64,000 nucleotides of DNA from Gemmatimonadota bacterium (GCA_002724575.1 PBPC01000065.1:29834-93833); one strand, 5' to 3'; shown: positions 18,578 through 28,273, counted from the first letter of the stretch. The notes: generated by a model from the sequence alone, not told the origin. A program made the numbers and translations.

Positions 18578-20350
18578 CTAACGAAGCTCAATTTTCGGGA
18601 GTAGCCGGAAAAGCCAAAGAATTGCTAAGGCTGCTGTTGTAATGCAGAGAAGCGATAAAGTGTGCCGTCCGTAGAGGGCATAACCAGTCCCGAACAGTGC
18701 ACCATAGATTGCTATACAACCCAGGAACCATGCCAGAAATGCTGCAGTTGGACTCGAGCCGTTTGGATCAGGTTCTAGGCCAAGCCCAGCCCCTCTCCAT
18801 CCTCCACCCATGGGTCGTATGAGTTGGTGAAAGCTCTTTAAAGTTTCCGGACTCGCTGGAGGCGTCAGTAGTGTTACGGTGACCCATCCGATGGACGTTA
18901 AGAGCACCCCAAAGACGAGCTGAAATGAGGGCTCTAAGGCCTCTCGCCCCAGCGTGTTTGTGTGAATGAACTCGAAGTACACAGCGATGAGAAATGATAT
19001 GATCATCGCGGAGATTTCACTCCAGGCATTAATGCGCCACCAGAACCATCGAAGAAGGAATACCAAGCCCGTCCCAGCTCCAATTTGGAGAAGAATCTGG
19101 AACGCCTGCAACGCATTTTCGAGCCAAAGTGAAACGATTCCGGCGAGTATAATCAGCCCGATTGTTGCTAGCCGAGCTAGCCGGAGATAGTGGCGATCCT
19201 CACGATCAGGTGATACGAAACGACGATACCAGTCATCGATAATATAGGATGCTCCCCAGTTGAGGTGGGTGCTGATTGTGGACATATATGCTGCTGCCAG
19301 AGAAGCCACGACCAGCCCTAGAAGTCCAGAGGGCAAGAAGACCAGCATCGCCGGATATGCTAAATCATGTCGCACGATAGAAGGGTCGACTGTCGGGAAA
19401 GCTGCTTGGATAGAATCGAGTGTCGGATAAACGATCAAAGAAGCAAGCGCCACAATGATCCACGGCCATGGTCTCAGGGCGTAGTGGGCTAGGTTAAACC
19501 AAAGGGTAGCCTTGAGGGCATGGGACTCATCTTTCGCCGCAAGCATCCGCTGTGCTACATAGCCGCCCCCTCCCGGCTCGGCACCTGGGTACCAAGTACT
19601 CCACCATTGAACTGCGATTGGGATAATAAAGATCGCAGCCGCGCTATGCAGGTCTGTGAAGTCAGGAAGTAGTGCAAGTTTTCCTGCTAGTTCCGGGTTC
19701 GTGAATAGACCATTTAGTCCACCCACCGCAGGTTGTTGCACCGCATAGTACGCAGCCGCAAGAGATCCAGTCATTGCGACGATGAATAACAGTAGGTCCG
19801 TGACTACAACTCCCCAAAGCCCAGATGTAGCTGAGTATAGGGCTGTTACAGTCCCTGCGATTAGTATGACTTCATACTTGGATACACCCAAAAGGATGCC
19901 ACCGATCTTGATCGCGGCCAGAGTCACCGTAGCCATGATCATCACATTGAAGAAGATGCCCAGGTACAGAGCACGGAAGCCACGCAGAAAGGCTGCCGGA
20001 CGTCCGGAGTAACGAAGTTCGTAAAAACCGACATCCGTAAGGATATTTGATCGGCGCCAGAGTTGTGCATAAAAGAACACTGTACACATCCCACTGATTC
20101 CCATCGCCCACCAGATCCAGTTTTCACTAACACCTCCTGTTCGTACTAGATCTGTTACCAAGTTTGGGGTGTCAGTAGAAAAAGTGGTTGCGACCATGGA
20201 GGTACCGAGAAGCCACCAGGGCATAGAGCGTCCACCAAGGAAAAATTCATCAGTCTGGCGGCTTGCACGACGTGCAAAGTATAGACCGGTTACAAGCGTT
20301 ACAGTGATGTACAGGCAGACGACGATCCAATCCAACTGGGTCAACTGCAT
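18578..20350 (-). CDS. Sodium:solute symporter (SSF family)
   Basis: 590 residues with about 14 membrane segments. The N terminus has RRASRQTDEFFLGGRSMPWWLLGTSM, the typical SSF segment before helix 1, and later WSTWYPGAEPGGGGYVAQRM, a hallmark of SSF transporters of sugar or unknown solutes. It imports a solute with sodium. It lies 32 bases downstream of the nucleotidyltransferase gene on the same strand and converges on the NorB-like gene with 21 bases between. The link to a sugar nucleotidyltransferase and to the galactokinase cluster suggests a hexose or N-acetylhexosamine as substrate; this is inference. Confidence 0.88.
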   Translation of the reverse strand: MQLTQLDWIVVCLYITVTLVTGLYFARRASRQTDEFFLGGRSMPWWLLGTSMVATTFSTDTPNLVTDLVRTGGVSENWIWWAMGISGMCTVFFYAQLWRRSNILTDVGFYELRYSGRPAAFLRGFRALYLGIFFNVMIMATVTLAAIKIGGILLGVSKYEVILIAGTVTALYSATSGLWGVVVTDLLLFIVAMTGSLAAAYYAVQQPAVGGLNGLFTNPELAGKLALLPDFTDLHSAAAIFIIPIAVQWWSTWYPGAEPGGGGYVAQRMLAAKDESHALKATLWFNLAHYALRPWPWIIVALASLIVYPTLDSIQAAFPTVDPSIVRHDLAYPAMLVFLPSGLLGLVVASLAAAYMSTISTHLNWGASYIIDDWYRRFVSPDREDRHYLRLARLATIGLIILAGIVSLWLENALQAFQILLQIGAGTGLVFLLRWFWWRINAWSEISAMIISFLIAVYFEFIHTNTLGREALEPSFQLVFGVLLTSIGWVTVTLLTPPASPETLKSFHQLIRPMGGGWRGAGLGLEPDPNGSSPTAAFLAWFLGCIAIYGALFGTGYALYGRHTLSLLCITTAALAILWLFRLLPKIELR

Positions 20351-20382
20351 GTACTAGACGCCCCCATGTCTTCTTGAGTGCA

Positions 20383-21330
20383 CTATGAAACTAGCTCTGC
20401 AAAGCCATCGGTAAGCGACCGGGGGTAGATGCCTTGATCAATTTGATTCAGAAGCATGGTTTGGGCTTGGTCTTTATCCGAGGCGTGCGTTACTCCAAAC
20501 CACCGATCCTTTGTATGAAGTACTTGCATAGAAGTCGAACCAGCTTGAATCTGGCCATTCAGAGCAGTGGACAGTAGGAACTCTTGCGATGTGCTCGAGG
20601 CATTGTATTCAAGGAAATTACTGAACTGTGAACGCATTTGGTTCATTGTTGATTGGGTGAATCCCCACAAATTCATAGATACGATGGAATCTCCTGAAAG
20701 CTCCACATGGTTTTCCCCTGGATGTAAACCATGGATTCCCTCCAGGTGTTTCCCAGTGATACACCCATCAGCAAGGCGAACATCCTGAGTTTCCTCAATA
20801 TGAGATAAAAGGCCGTCTTTACTCAGTACACAAATACCTCTTGAGACCGATCCACTCCCTGACAGGGTATCTGAGAGAGTATATCCAACCAGAGCTCCAT
20901 CTGAGGTTCGCTGATTGGAATACATATGAGAGTGAAGTATCGAGAAGGCGCCCGGTCCATAAAGGTCATCGGCATTGCAAACTGCAAAGGGTCCCTCAAT
21001 AAAGTCAGCTGCGCAGAGCACGGCGTGACCGGTTCCCCAAGGCCGAGATCTGTCAGGAGGGGGGTGAAATCCTTCAGGAAGTTGGTCTAGGCTTTGTTGT
21101 ACATAGTCTATCGGCAGAACTCCGCCAATGATTGTGGACAGGTGAGCCCTGATTTCGTCCTCGATCTCAGAGCGCGTAACCATAATAATGCGGTTGAATC
21201 CGGCTTGGGCAGCGTCATAGATATTGTAATCCATGATAGCTTCCCCATCAGGACCCAGCGGGTCCAGCTGCTTTAGTCCTCCGTAGCGAGTTGAGAGCCC
21301 TGCAGCGAGCACCACAAGTGGCAAGGTCAT
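20383..21330 (-). CDS. Sugar-phosphate nucleotidyltransferase (GT-A fold NTP transferase)
   Basis: 315 residues. The N terminus VVLAAGLSTRYGGLKQL is the nucleotide-binding G-x-G-T/S-R-x(n)-K motif of sugar-1-phosphate nucleotidyltransferases, and AVCNADDLYG supplies the metal-binding Asp pair. There is no C-terminal left-handed beta-helix, so it is not GlmU. Such proteins activate a sugar-1-phosphate with UTP or another NTP and are often found beside kinases for hexose or N-acetylhexosamine salvage. Its start overlaps the dienelactone hydrolase stop by 4 bases. With galactokinase and the SSF carrier close by, salvage to a nucleotide sugar is a reasonable inference. Confidence 0.8.
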   Translation of the reverse strand: MTLPLVVLAAGLSTRYGGLKQLDPLGPDGEAIMDYNIYDAAQAGFNRIIMVTRSEIEDEIRAHLSTIIGGVLPIDYVQQSLDQLPEGFHPPPDRSRPWGTGHAVLCAADFIEGPFAVCNADDLYGPGAFSILHSHMYSNQRTSDGALVGYTLSDTLSGSGSVSRGICVLSKDGLLSHIEETQDVRLADGCITGKHLEGIHGLHPGENHVELSGDSIVSMNLWGFTQSTMNQMRSQFSNFLEYNASSTSQEFLLSTALNGQIQAGSTSMQVLHTKDRWFGVTHASDKDQAQTMLLNQIDQGIYPRSLTDGFAELVS

Positions 21331-22160
21331 GAGCCGAGCTGTTTTTTAAAAAAGTCGACTGTTAATGGCCAAGCCTGCTCAGTAGCGCTCATGTTCGCTC
21401 CTTGTTGTCCAGATTGTGCACGAAGGAATCCGTGTCCTGCTCCATCGAAAATATGAGCTTTGAAGTTTCGTTCTCCGCTTGACATCGCTTGTTCCGCTCG
21501 TGGTATAGTGGAATTCACACGATTATCATTGCCTCCATAAAGGCCAAGCACTGGTGCCTGGATCTGGTCAAAGCCTCTTTCAGGCGAAGTACCGTAGTAC
21601 ACAACAGCGGCATCCAGGTCAGCGTAGTCGACTGCAAAGCCGAAGCTTGTGCTTCCACCCCAGCAGTATCCCACCGCACCCACTTGATCTCTGGCAGAAG
21701 GGAGAGCGGTCGCGTAGGCTGCCATTGCTCGGAGTCGTCGGTTGACGTCAATCGGATCAAGTGTACGAATCGCTGCCACCGAAGCCTGTCTGTCCATTGA
21801 CTCTGAGCCTCCACCGTTCGGCCCTGATCCAGATAGTAAATCTGGCGCAACAGCTATAAAGCCATCAGCTGCAAGTTGGTCAGCAACGGCCCTTATCCAA
21901 TCTGTTAGGCCATAGATTTCATGAATCACAATGACCACTGGAGCTTCGTCGCTGCGCTCGGGATAGGTAACCCAAGCCCTCACCATGTCCCCTTCTCCCG
22001 CATCATAAGTGACCCATTCACCATGCCTTGGTGATGAGTCCAGCCTCGCAAGTGCGCCTTCTTCGTCTGGTGGAAGGGACTGGGCTGCAGCAGTTCCATA
22101 GAGACTCGTGGCCATTGCCACACTTGTGATTATCGTGAGTTGCCTCAGGCTCAAAATCAT
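21327..22160 (-). CDS. Secreted dienelactone hydrolase family protein
   Basis: 277 residues with a signal peptide (cleavage near AAAQ, residue 27). It has the alpha/beta-hydrolase fold with the DLH triad: C166 in GYCWGGS as nucleophile, D212 in YGGNDNRVN and H243 in GAGHGF, plus E81 in IHEIYGL, the residue that activates the Cys in true DLH. DLH enzymes open lactones, but most family members have unknown ester substrates. It is the first gene of a minus-strand unit with the nucleotidyltransferase and SSF symporter. The secreted location suggests it acts on imported or extracellular material. Confidence 0.85.
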   Translation of the reverse strand: MILSLRQLTIITSVAMATSLYGTAAAQSLPPDEEGALARLDSSPRHGEWVTYDAGEGDMVRAWVTYPERSDEAPVVIVIHEIYGLTDWIRAVADQLAADGFIAVAPDLLSGSGPNGGGSESMDRQASVAAIRTLDPIDVNRRLRAMAAYATALPSARDQVGAVGYCWGGSTSFGFAVDYADLDAAVVYYGTSPERGFDQIQAPVLGLYGGNDNRVNSTIPRAEQAMSSGERNFKAHIFDGAGHGFLRAQSGQQGANMSATEQAWPLTVDFFKKQLGS

Positions 22161-22474
22161 GATGGACTCCTTCGTGGCTCAGGTCCTCGTATGATGACCC
22201 GCTTGTATCGTGATTCAGTACTCTACTGTCTTCAGAGTCTAGCGATTGCGGGTTAATCATTGTAGAAAGATGAAGACGAGCATGTTCATACGCGAGTACC
22301 TTAGAGTGTTCAGTAGTTGTAACAACCCTGGGCACTTCTGAACTCTTCAGATGTCTCACCGAATATGAAACTTCTCCATCTAACGTACTGGCATATCTCT
22401 GAGTGAAAGAAAACCCCCGCGCCAATTATTTGGCGCGGGGGTTAAGAAGGTGATTGAAGGGCTACCTAGGATAA
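22161..22474. other. Intergenic stretch without a gene
   Basis: 314 bases between two minus-strand genes. The left part is AT-balanced with no open frame that looks coding and presumably holds the promoter of the dienelactone hydrolase unit, though I see no clear -10/-35 pair. The right end holds the terminator listed separately. Confidence 0.5.
22410..22441 (-). terminator. Rho-independent terminator of the 22475-22894 gene
   Basis: A perfect 12-bp G+C-rich stem (22414-22425 with 22430-22441) and a 4-base TTAT loop. On the minus strand it is followed by TTTTCTTT. It lies 34 bases past the stop of the orphan gene. It is the clearest terminator in the window and isolates that gene from the dienelactone hydrolase unit. 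Confidence 0.92.
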
Positions 22475-22894
22475 TCAGGCAGATTCAATGTCGTAACAGA
22501 TACGCCAGTCACTCATGTTTTCAGGATCACCTACGCCCTCATCCGTTGGCTGATGACGGCCAAGCCACCCAGAGGAATCTCCACTGAATGATTTAGAATA
22601 GTGCTCCAAATGATCATTAGCAGTCATTTTATCCAGTTCAACCCCAGATAACTCGACCGTAAGTGAATCTCCTGCGTGACCCTCAAAAAGTACTTTGTCG
22701 ATTTTATCGACCTTATTCCTTTTCGGATGATCAGAAATCGACCAATAGCCCTCCTCAGGGAATGCTAGCTCGTGACTTACCCCTTGAGTCGTGACTTTAG
22801 ATTGAAAGCGGAATTCCCCCTCATCATCCCATGCCGCCTCTTTATTGTCCTTAATTTGAATCCAGCGCAGGACGATTCGAATCTTCTCCGACAT
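22475..22894 (-). CDS. Unrecognised 139-residue acidic protein
   Basis: No signal peptide, membrane segment or known motif. The sequence is rich in Asp, Glu, Lys and Trp. Its first 75 residues alternate like a beta-sandwich (IRIVLRWIQIKDNKEAAWDD, then GEFRFQSKVTT), ending in a polar Ser/Gly/Asp-rich tail. A good Shine-Dalgarno (AGGAG) lies 6 bases before the ATG. It is single, with its own strong terminator and a 218-base divergent gap to the M24 peptidase, so it is probably transcribed alone. The soluble sandwich-like look could suit a structural or binding role; I do not assign a function. Confidence 0.75.
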   Translation of the reverse strand: MSEKIRIVLRWIQIKDNKEAAWDDEGEFRFQSKVTTQGVSHELAFPEEGYWSISDHPKRNKVDKIDKVLFEGHAGDSLTVELSGVELDKMTANDHLEHYSKSFSGDSSGWLGRHQPTDEGVGDPENMSDWRICYDIESA

Positions 22895-23112
22895 TCTTAC
22901 TCCTGTTTTCGTTCCAACCTTTTTACTAGAGGCGACAAATAGAGCCGTTGTGCGGCTCGGGTCAAGTGCAGATTCAACCTGAGGTTCGTAGCCTTGTTCA
23001 CCAAGGACACCTTTCTGGAAAGACCATAAGGTGTCGAGCTTGTGACTGGTTTCCCATGTCCTGACCTAAAACCAGATTACAGACTCGATCCCAAACAGAA
23101 TTTGGAGAAACC

Positions 23113-24423
23113 ATGAGCCGCTGGAACACCCGTGTATTGATTGCGCTATTGCTCACCCTATTCGTAGTTGAGCCCAGAGAAGGGCAGGAGTCTCGGGCAC
23201 GTTGGGAGAGGATGTGTCAGATCCGAGCTGAAAAGTTTGATCTCATACTCCCAAAGGCGATGCGCGATAACGAGCTCGATATGTGGATCGTGGTAATGAG
23301 AGAAGGATTGCTTGACCCAATGTGGGATGCGCTCGGTAGGGGATATGTCGGTGATTGGGCTTATTACGTGTTTACAGCTCAAGAAGCACGAGTTGAACGT
23401 TCAGCTCTTGGGGTTGGCGGGTACATGCTAGAACAGTGCGGGGTCTACGACTATTTCGGCAGTGCAGAGGAGCTAACAGACTTTGTTACTGAGAGAAACC
23501 CTGACCGTATTGGTGTGAATATTGCTGAATCAATCGGCGGAGCAGATGGGCTTTCTCACACATCTTATCTCCACTTGAAAGAAAGGTTGGGCCCCTACGG
23601 TGATCGTCTTGTTTCTGCAGAGCGTTTCGTTTCCGACTTTCGTTCTAATAGGGTAGCTAGCGAGATCGCAGCTTTTGCTGAAGCAGGAGAGATCTCGCGA
23701 GAGATTGCCGAGCGCGCCCTATCGAACCAGGTCATAACTCCGAGTGTGACGACACTTGAGGATGTTGCATGGTGGATTTGGGACCAACTCTTAGAAAAAG
23801 GTCTAGAGTCCTCATTTGATATGCCCTCTGTTTACATCACGGGTCCAGAAGGGATAGTAGCAACATCGTCTGACCGAATTATCCAGAGAGGCGACCTTCT
23901 CATGATCGATTGGGGTGTAGGGTTCCTCGACTTTTACACAGATATGAAGCGCATTGCCTATGTATTGCATGAAGGTGAGACAGAGGTGCCAGCAGGAATC
24001 CAAAATGCTTTTGACCAAGCACTCAAAGTGCGTGATCTAATGAAATCAACCATCAAACCTGCTAATACTGCTCAACAGGCACTCGACATAACGTGGGATG
24101 TTATTGAAGCTGCCGGTTTTAATCGAATTGAATTCAATCAACCTTCTACTGACTCGGCGATAACGGACGTTGTGCTTGGACCTCACTCAGTAGGTAACTG
24201 GGGACATGGCCTTGGTCCGTCACTCGCTTTTTTCAATCCCACCAGATTGACCTATGAGTTAAGGCCAGGAACGTTGATATCTGTCGAACTGTTTGCGTAC
24301 ACATCTAATCCAGAGTGGGGTGGGGCGAAGGTTCGCATTCCACTTGAGGATGACGCAGTGGTGACCGAACGAGGGATCGAGTGGCTGTACCCTGTTAATA
24401 ATCGCATCCTTCTTATCAAGTAA
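23113..24423 (+). CDS. Secreted M24 family metallopeptidase (Xaa-Pro peptidase-like)
   Basis: 436 residues with a signal peptide (hydrophobic LIALLLTLFVVE, cleavage near residue 24). The pita-bread metal ligands are present: D266 in LLMIDWG, D277 in YTDMKRI, a His in NWGHGLGP (H365), E392 in SVELFAY and E412 in RIPLEDDAV. An N-terminal creatinase-like domain precedes it. It probably removes N-terminal residues from proline-containing peptides in the periplasm, but M24 secreted members are diverse. The HAD gene follows 3 bases after the stop, so the pair is probably co-transcribed. Confidence 0.87.
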   Translation: MSRWNTRVLIALLLTLFVVEPREGQESRARWERMCQIRAEKFDLILPKAMRDNELDMWIVVMREGLLDPMWDALGRGYVGDWAYYVFTAQEARVERSALGVGGYMLEQCGVYDYFGSAEELTDFVTERNPDRIGVNIAESIGGADGLSHTSYLHLKERLGPYGDRLVSAERFVSDFRSNRVASEIAAFAEAGEISREIAERALSNQVITPSVTTLEDVAWWIWDQLLEKGLESSFDMPSVYITGPEGIVATSSDRIIQRGDLLMIDWGVGFLDFYTDMKRIAYVLHEGETEVPAGIQNAFDQALKVRDLMKSTIKPANTAQQALDITWDVIEAAGFNRIEFNQPSTDSAITDVVLGPHSVGNWGHGLGPSLAFFNPTRLTYELRPGTLISVELFAYTSNPEWGGAKVRIPLEDDAVVTERGIEWLYPVNNRILLIK

Positions 24424-24426
24424 TTT

Positions 24427-25161
24427 ATGAAATCTGAGTCCCTGAACTTTGAACAATTCGAAGCGCTTACCTTCGATTGCTATGGAACAATCATTGATTG
24501 GGAATCTGGTATTCTTGCGGGCGTCCGCATTATTCTTGAAGCCCACGATGCGGATGACCAGGACGACAATCGGGTTCTTGAACAATTCGGACTCCTAGAG
24601 GCAGTTGCAGAGACCGGAGCTTTCCGTCCCTACCGATCTGTTTTGGAAGAGGTAGCATTTGGCTTTGGAGAGGTATTCGGATTCGCTACCAGTAGGGAAG
24701 AGGCAAGAAACTTTGCGGAATCGGTTTCTTGCTGGCCTCCGTTCTCCGACAGCGTCACAGCTCTTCAATTGCTATCATCAAGATACCGCTTGGCTATCGT
24801 ATCGAATGTTGACGACGACCTCTTCGCTAAGTCAGCTCAAAAGATTGGTGTAGTATTTGAGCAAGTCGTCACAGCAGAGCAAGTCCGAAGCTATAAACCT
24901 AACCTTACTCATTTCCATGAAGTTTTCAGGCGTCTCAACCTTCCTCCAGAGCGAGTTCTGCACGTTGCTCAAAGCCTGTATCATGATATCGGTCCGGCTG
25001 CAGAACTCGGACTCAAGTCTGTTTGGGTAAATAGACGGGCAGGAAAAGACGGCGGAGGTGCGACAAAGCCGTCCAGCGCGATTCCTGATCTTGAAGTCCC
25101 AGACTTGATGGCTTTAGTGAACGTAGTTGGGATCAAAACAGGGTTGCTCACACCAGAGTAG
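24427..25161 (+). CDS. HAD-family hydrolase (haloacid dehalogenase type II-like)
   Basis: 244 residues. HAD motif I is FDCYGTIID with nucleophile D17, followed by motif II SNVDDD, motif III Lys in RSYKPNL and motif IV HVAQSLYHDIGPA. The FDCYGT form and the QSLYHD block are typical of haloacid-dehalogenase-type and phosphoglycolate-like members. It lies just after the secreted M24 gene. It is cytoplasmic, and the substrate is unknown; dehalogenation is only one option in this family, where many members are phosphatases. Confidence 0.87.
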   Translation: MKSESLNFEQFEALTFDCYGTIIDWESGILAGVRIILEAHDADDQDDNRVLEQFGLLEAVAETGAFRPYRSVLEEVAFGFGEVFGFATSREEARNFAESVSCWPPFSDSVTALQLLSSRYRLAIVSNVDDDLFAKSAQKIGVVFEQVVTAEQVRSYKPNLTHFHEVFRRLNLPPERVLHVAQSLYHDIGPAAELGLKSVWVNRRAGKDGGGATKPSSAIPDLEVPDLMALVNVVGIKTGLLTPE

Positions 25162-25285
25162 CCGTAAGGACTATCACTGGGGCTGTGAAGCAGCCGAGAG
25201 CCAGCTTCTGGCAGGGCTCGGAGTGCCAGTCTATTCTACTGCCCCCCGAAACGGGGATCTGCAGCGATTCACCCTACATTCTTAC

Positions 25286-25290
25286 GGAGG
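25286..25290 (+). promoter_or_regulatory. Shine-Dalgarno site that fixes the large amidohydrolase start
   Basis: GGAGG lies 5 bases before a GTG at 25296. The frame is open further upstream, to 25185, but the signal peptide follows this GTG directly. Confidence 0.75.
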
Positions 25291-25295
25291 CTGTC

Positions 25296-28271
25296 GTGAG
25301 AGCAATCCTCTCCTTACTTGGGATTACCCTCCTGCTGACAGGCGGAGTTGAAGCCCAACAGGCGACCCGGACCGAGCCAGTGGCTGGTATCCGAGACAAC
25401 GGCACCGGATTCCATGCGCTAGTGGGCGCTCGGGTTGTGACGGCTCCGGGGCAGGTCCTGGATGGCGCCACGATAGTAATCCGGAACGGACTCATCAAAG
25501 GGGTTGGTGGCAACATGCAGCCCCCGGCGGGCGCACGCGTTTGGGACCTGGACGGTCTAACGGTCTATCCGGGGTTTATTGATGCCCATGCGGACCTGGG
25601 GATGGACGCAGTTCCTGAAGGTGGCGATGTGGGACCGACCCATTGGAACCCGCAGGTTCGAGCTTGGTTTAGCACCACAATGAACCTTCAAGATGATACT
25701 GATCGGCGAGCGGCACTCCGCTCACAGGGGTTTGGAACCGCCTTGGTCGTGCCCAAGCAGGGTATCTTTCGAGGTACAGCTTCGGTCGTGAACCTGGGTG
25801 ATACCGGGGTCCGAGATCGTGTGCTCAGACCCGACCTAGCCCAAGCTGTAGGCTTCCAGCGGTCCTTTCAATTAGGTGGAGCGTACCCCAACTCGGCCAT
25901 GGGGACCATCGCTCTCATGAAGCAGACGTTCATGGATGCTGACTGGTATGTGAGGGCTTGGGGTGCCTACGAGGCCAGTGGTCGTGCATTTCTGCCGCCT
26001 GAGACCAGCGAAGCTTTGGCAGCTCTTGAGGACGCGGTACAGGGAGATCAGCCGATCGTGTTCGAGACTGGTAGTGAGGAGGAGTACCTTCGGGCGTACA
26101 AGCTTGCCGCGGAGTACGGTGTGGATGCCTGGTATCGGGGAAGTGGTCAGGAATATCGGATTCTCGATGTGCTCAGGGGACGCAACGATCCGCTCATCAT
26201 ACCTCTGAGTTTTCCTGACGCGCCTAATGTCGATGACCCTGAGTCAGCGTTGAATGCCAGTTTAGCGGACCTGCGAGATTGGTATCTAGCACCCACGAGC
26301 CCATCCCAATTGGCCGGGGCCGGCATCCGCTTTGCCATTACCTCCGACGGGCTTTCGTCACTGAACGAATTCCTGCCCAATCTTAGGATTGCGGTGGCAC
26401 GGGGTCTCTCTACTACTGACGCCCTGGCCGCACTGACCACTACTCCGGCAGCTTGGCTGGGACTCGATAACACCCACGGCACCATTGAAGAGGGCAAGGT
26501 CGCGAACCTCGTTGTAAGTGAAGGAGACCTTTTCACGGAAGAGGCCACCGTCCGAGACGTCTGGGTACACGGGCAGGTCTACGGGGTTACTCGCTCACCC
26601 CAGATCGATCCGAGAGGTACTTGGCGCATCTCATCTGACGACGAGTGGGGCTTTGAAGCGGCGCTCCGTCTTGAGGGCCCCCTGAACCGCCTGCGTGGAT
26701 CCATTGATATCGCAGGCCCTGATGGTGCCAGTATAAATCTGGCCTCGGCAGAGGTCGTGGCCGAGACCGGCCGTATCGAGGTGCGCTTTGACGGGGAGGA
26801 CCTCGGGTATGAGGGAGTTGCACTCCTGGCAGGTTCGGTGCTGGGGGAGGAATTTTACGGATGGACCTCCCTCCCTAACGGGGCAGATCCGTCTTTCCGA
26901 GGGGCTCGCACAGAGGCATATGAGGGAGCCACACGCGGAACTGTGGCTATGAATGTCCCCGAGATAGACCTGCCGTTTATCCGACCCATGATGGAGTTCG
27001 GGCGGAGTTCGATTCCTGAGCAGCCAGCTGCTGTGGTGGTGCGTAATGCCACCGTCTGGAGCCAGGGTCCACTGGGACAGATGGAAAACGCTGATCTCTT
27101 GGTCCAGGCAGGGAAGGTGGTGGCAGTGGGTCCTGATCTCGACGCCCCTGGGGGCGCGATGGAAATCGACGCTACCGGAAAGCATGTGACGCCTGGGCTA
27201 ATCGACCCCCATATCCATGCCGGCGTCAGCGCAGTCAACGAAAGCGGTTTTGCCATCGTTCCTGAGGTGCGTATGGGTGATGTGGTGACACACAACAACA
27301 TCTGGATGTATCGCCAGTTAGCCGGTGGCCTCACAACTGCTCATATCAAGCATGGCTCCGCGAATCCGATCGGAGGAGAAAATGTCTTTGTGAAGCTCCG
27401 GTGGGGTTCTTTACCGGATGACCTCAAGCTAGAGGGCGCCCCCCGGACGGTGAAGTTTGCGTTGGGGGAGAACCCTAAGCGGCGTCAGGGTCGTTATCCG
27501 GACACCCGAATGGGAACGCAGGAGATCATCCGCGACCACTTTCTTGCTGCTCGTGACTACGAGCGGGAGTGGCAACGCTGGGAGGCCAGCGGGGAGGGGA
27601 TACCCCCACGCCGCGACCTGCGAATGGAGTCAATCCTCGATATCCTAAACCAGGAACTGCTTATCTCGTCGCACGGTTACCGTGCTGACGAATTTTTGGC
27701 TCTAGTCCGTCTGGCCGAAGAGTTTGGCTTTCGGGTTCAGACCTTACAGCACGGGATTGAGGCCTACAAGATTGCTCCTGAACTGGCTGCCTCTGGTGTG
27801 GCAGCAGTCGTATGGAGTGACTGGGGCGGGTTTAAAATGGAGGCGTACGATGCTTCCGTGTACAATGCCCGTATCCTGATTGAAGCAGGTGTAGTGACGT
27901 CACTCCACTCCGACAATAATGAAATCGCCAGCCGCATGAATTGGGAGGCGGGGAAACTGCTGCGCACCGGTCTCACGCAGGAGCAGGCGCTTTCAACGGT
28001 GACCAATCAGGCTGCGAAGGCTGTAGCTATCGATGCCCGCGTGGGCTCACTCGAGGCAGAGAAGGATGCTGATTTTGTTATCTGGAGTGGTAACCCCCTA
28101 TCTCAGTTCACAAGGGCTGAGCAGACCTGGGTAGACGGCCGACGGTACTTCTCTCTCGAGGAGGATGCTGCTATACGGCAGCAGATAGATCGCGAGCGCA
28201 CTCAGCTCATACAAGCCATTCTTTCTATCGCGGGGAACGGAAACATGCGCGACCAGCGCGGGAGTAACTGA
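25296..28271 (+). CDS. Large secreted protein with two amidohydrolase domains, the first degenerate
   Basis: 991 residues from GTG 25296 with a signal peptide (LLGITLLLTGGVEAQ). Two amidohydrolase-superfamily units are fused. In the first, the His-x-His position reads DAHADLG, so the second His is absent, and I find no clear later metal-binding His. The second unit looks active: DPHIHAG, then SHGYR, LQHGIEAYK and SLHSDNNE supply the His and Asp metal ligands. The C terminus closes with the usual beta-sandwich (KDADFVIWSGNP). Double-domain secreted amidohydrolases of this kind are common in Gemmatimonadota and Bacteroidota; the substrate is unknown. The DNA is richer in G+C than neighbours (40 of 60 in the line from 26641, 31 of 60 in the line from 23281). 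The paralogous gene follows 2 bases after. Confidence 0.85.
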   Translation: MRAILSLLGITLLLTGGVEAQQATRTEPVAGIRDNGTGFHALVGARVVTAPGQVLDGATIVIRNGLIKGVGGNMQPPAGARVWDLDGLTVYPGFIDAHADLGMDAVPEGGDVGPTHWNPQVRAWFSTTMNLQDDTDRRAALRSQGFGTALVVPKQGIFRGTASVVNLGDTGVRDRVLRPDLAQAVGFQRSFQLGGAYPNSAMGTIALMKQTFMDADWYVRAWGAYEASGRAFLPPETSEALAALEDAVQGDQPIVFETGSEEEYLRAYKLAAEYGVDAWYRGSGQEYRILDVLRGRNDPLIIPLSFPDAPNVDDPESALNASLADLRDWYLAPTSPSQLAGAGIRFAITSDGLSSLNEFLPNLRIAVARGLSTTDALAALTTTPAAWLGLDNTHGTIEEGKVANLVVSEGDLFTEEATVRDVWVHGQVYGVTRSPQIDPRGTWRISSDDEWGFEAALRLEGPLNRLRGSIDIAGPDGASINLASAEVVAETGRIEVRFDGEDLGYEGVALLAGSVLGEEFYGWTSLPNGADPSFRGARTEAYEGATRGTVAMNVPEIDLPFIRPMMEFGRSSIPEQPAAVVVRNATVWSQGPLGQMENADLLVQAGKVVAVGPDLDAPGGAMEIDATGKHVTPGLIDPHIHAGVSAVNESGFAIVPEVRMGDVVTHNNIWMYRQLAGGLTTAHIKHGSANPIGGENVFVKLRWGSLPDDLKLEGAPRTVKFALGENPKRRQGRYPDTRMGTQEIIRDHFLAARDYEREWQRWEASGEGIPPRRDLRMESILDILNQELLISSHGYRADEFLALVRLAEEFGFRVQTLQHGIEAYKIAPELAASGVAAVVWSDWGGFKMEAYDASVYNARILIEAGVVTSLHSDNNEIASRMNWEAGKLLRTGLTQEQALSTVTNQAAKAVAIDARVGSLEAEKDADFVIWSGNPLSQFTRAEQTWVDGRRYFSLEEDAAIRQQIDRERTQLIQAILSIAGNGNMRDQRGSN

Positions 28272-28273
28272 TC

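Noticed and set aside
26631..27185. Long open frame on the minus strand inside the large amidohydrolase gene
   Set aside because: It is a product of G+C-rich codons in the real gene; it has no start signal and no recognisable domain.
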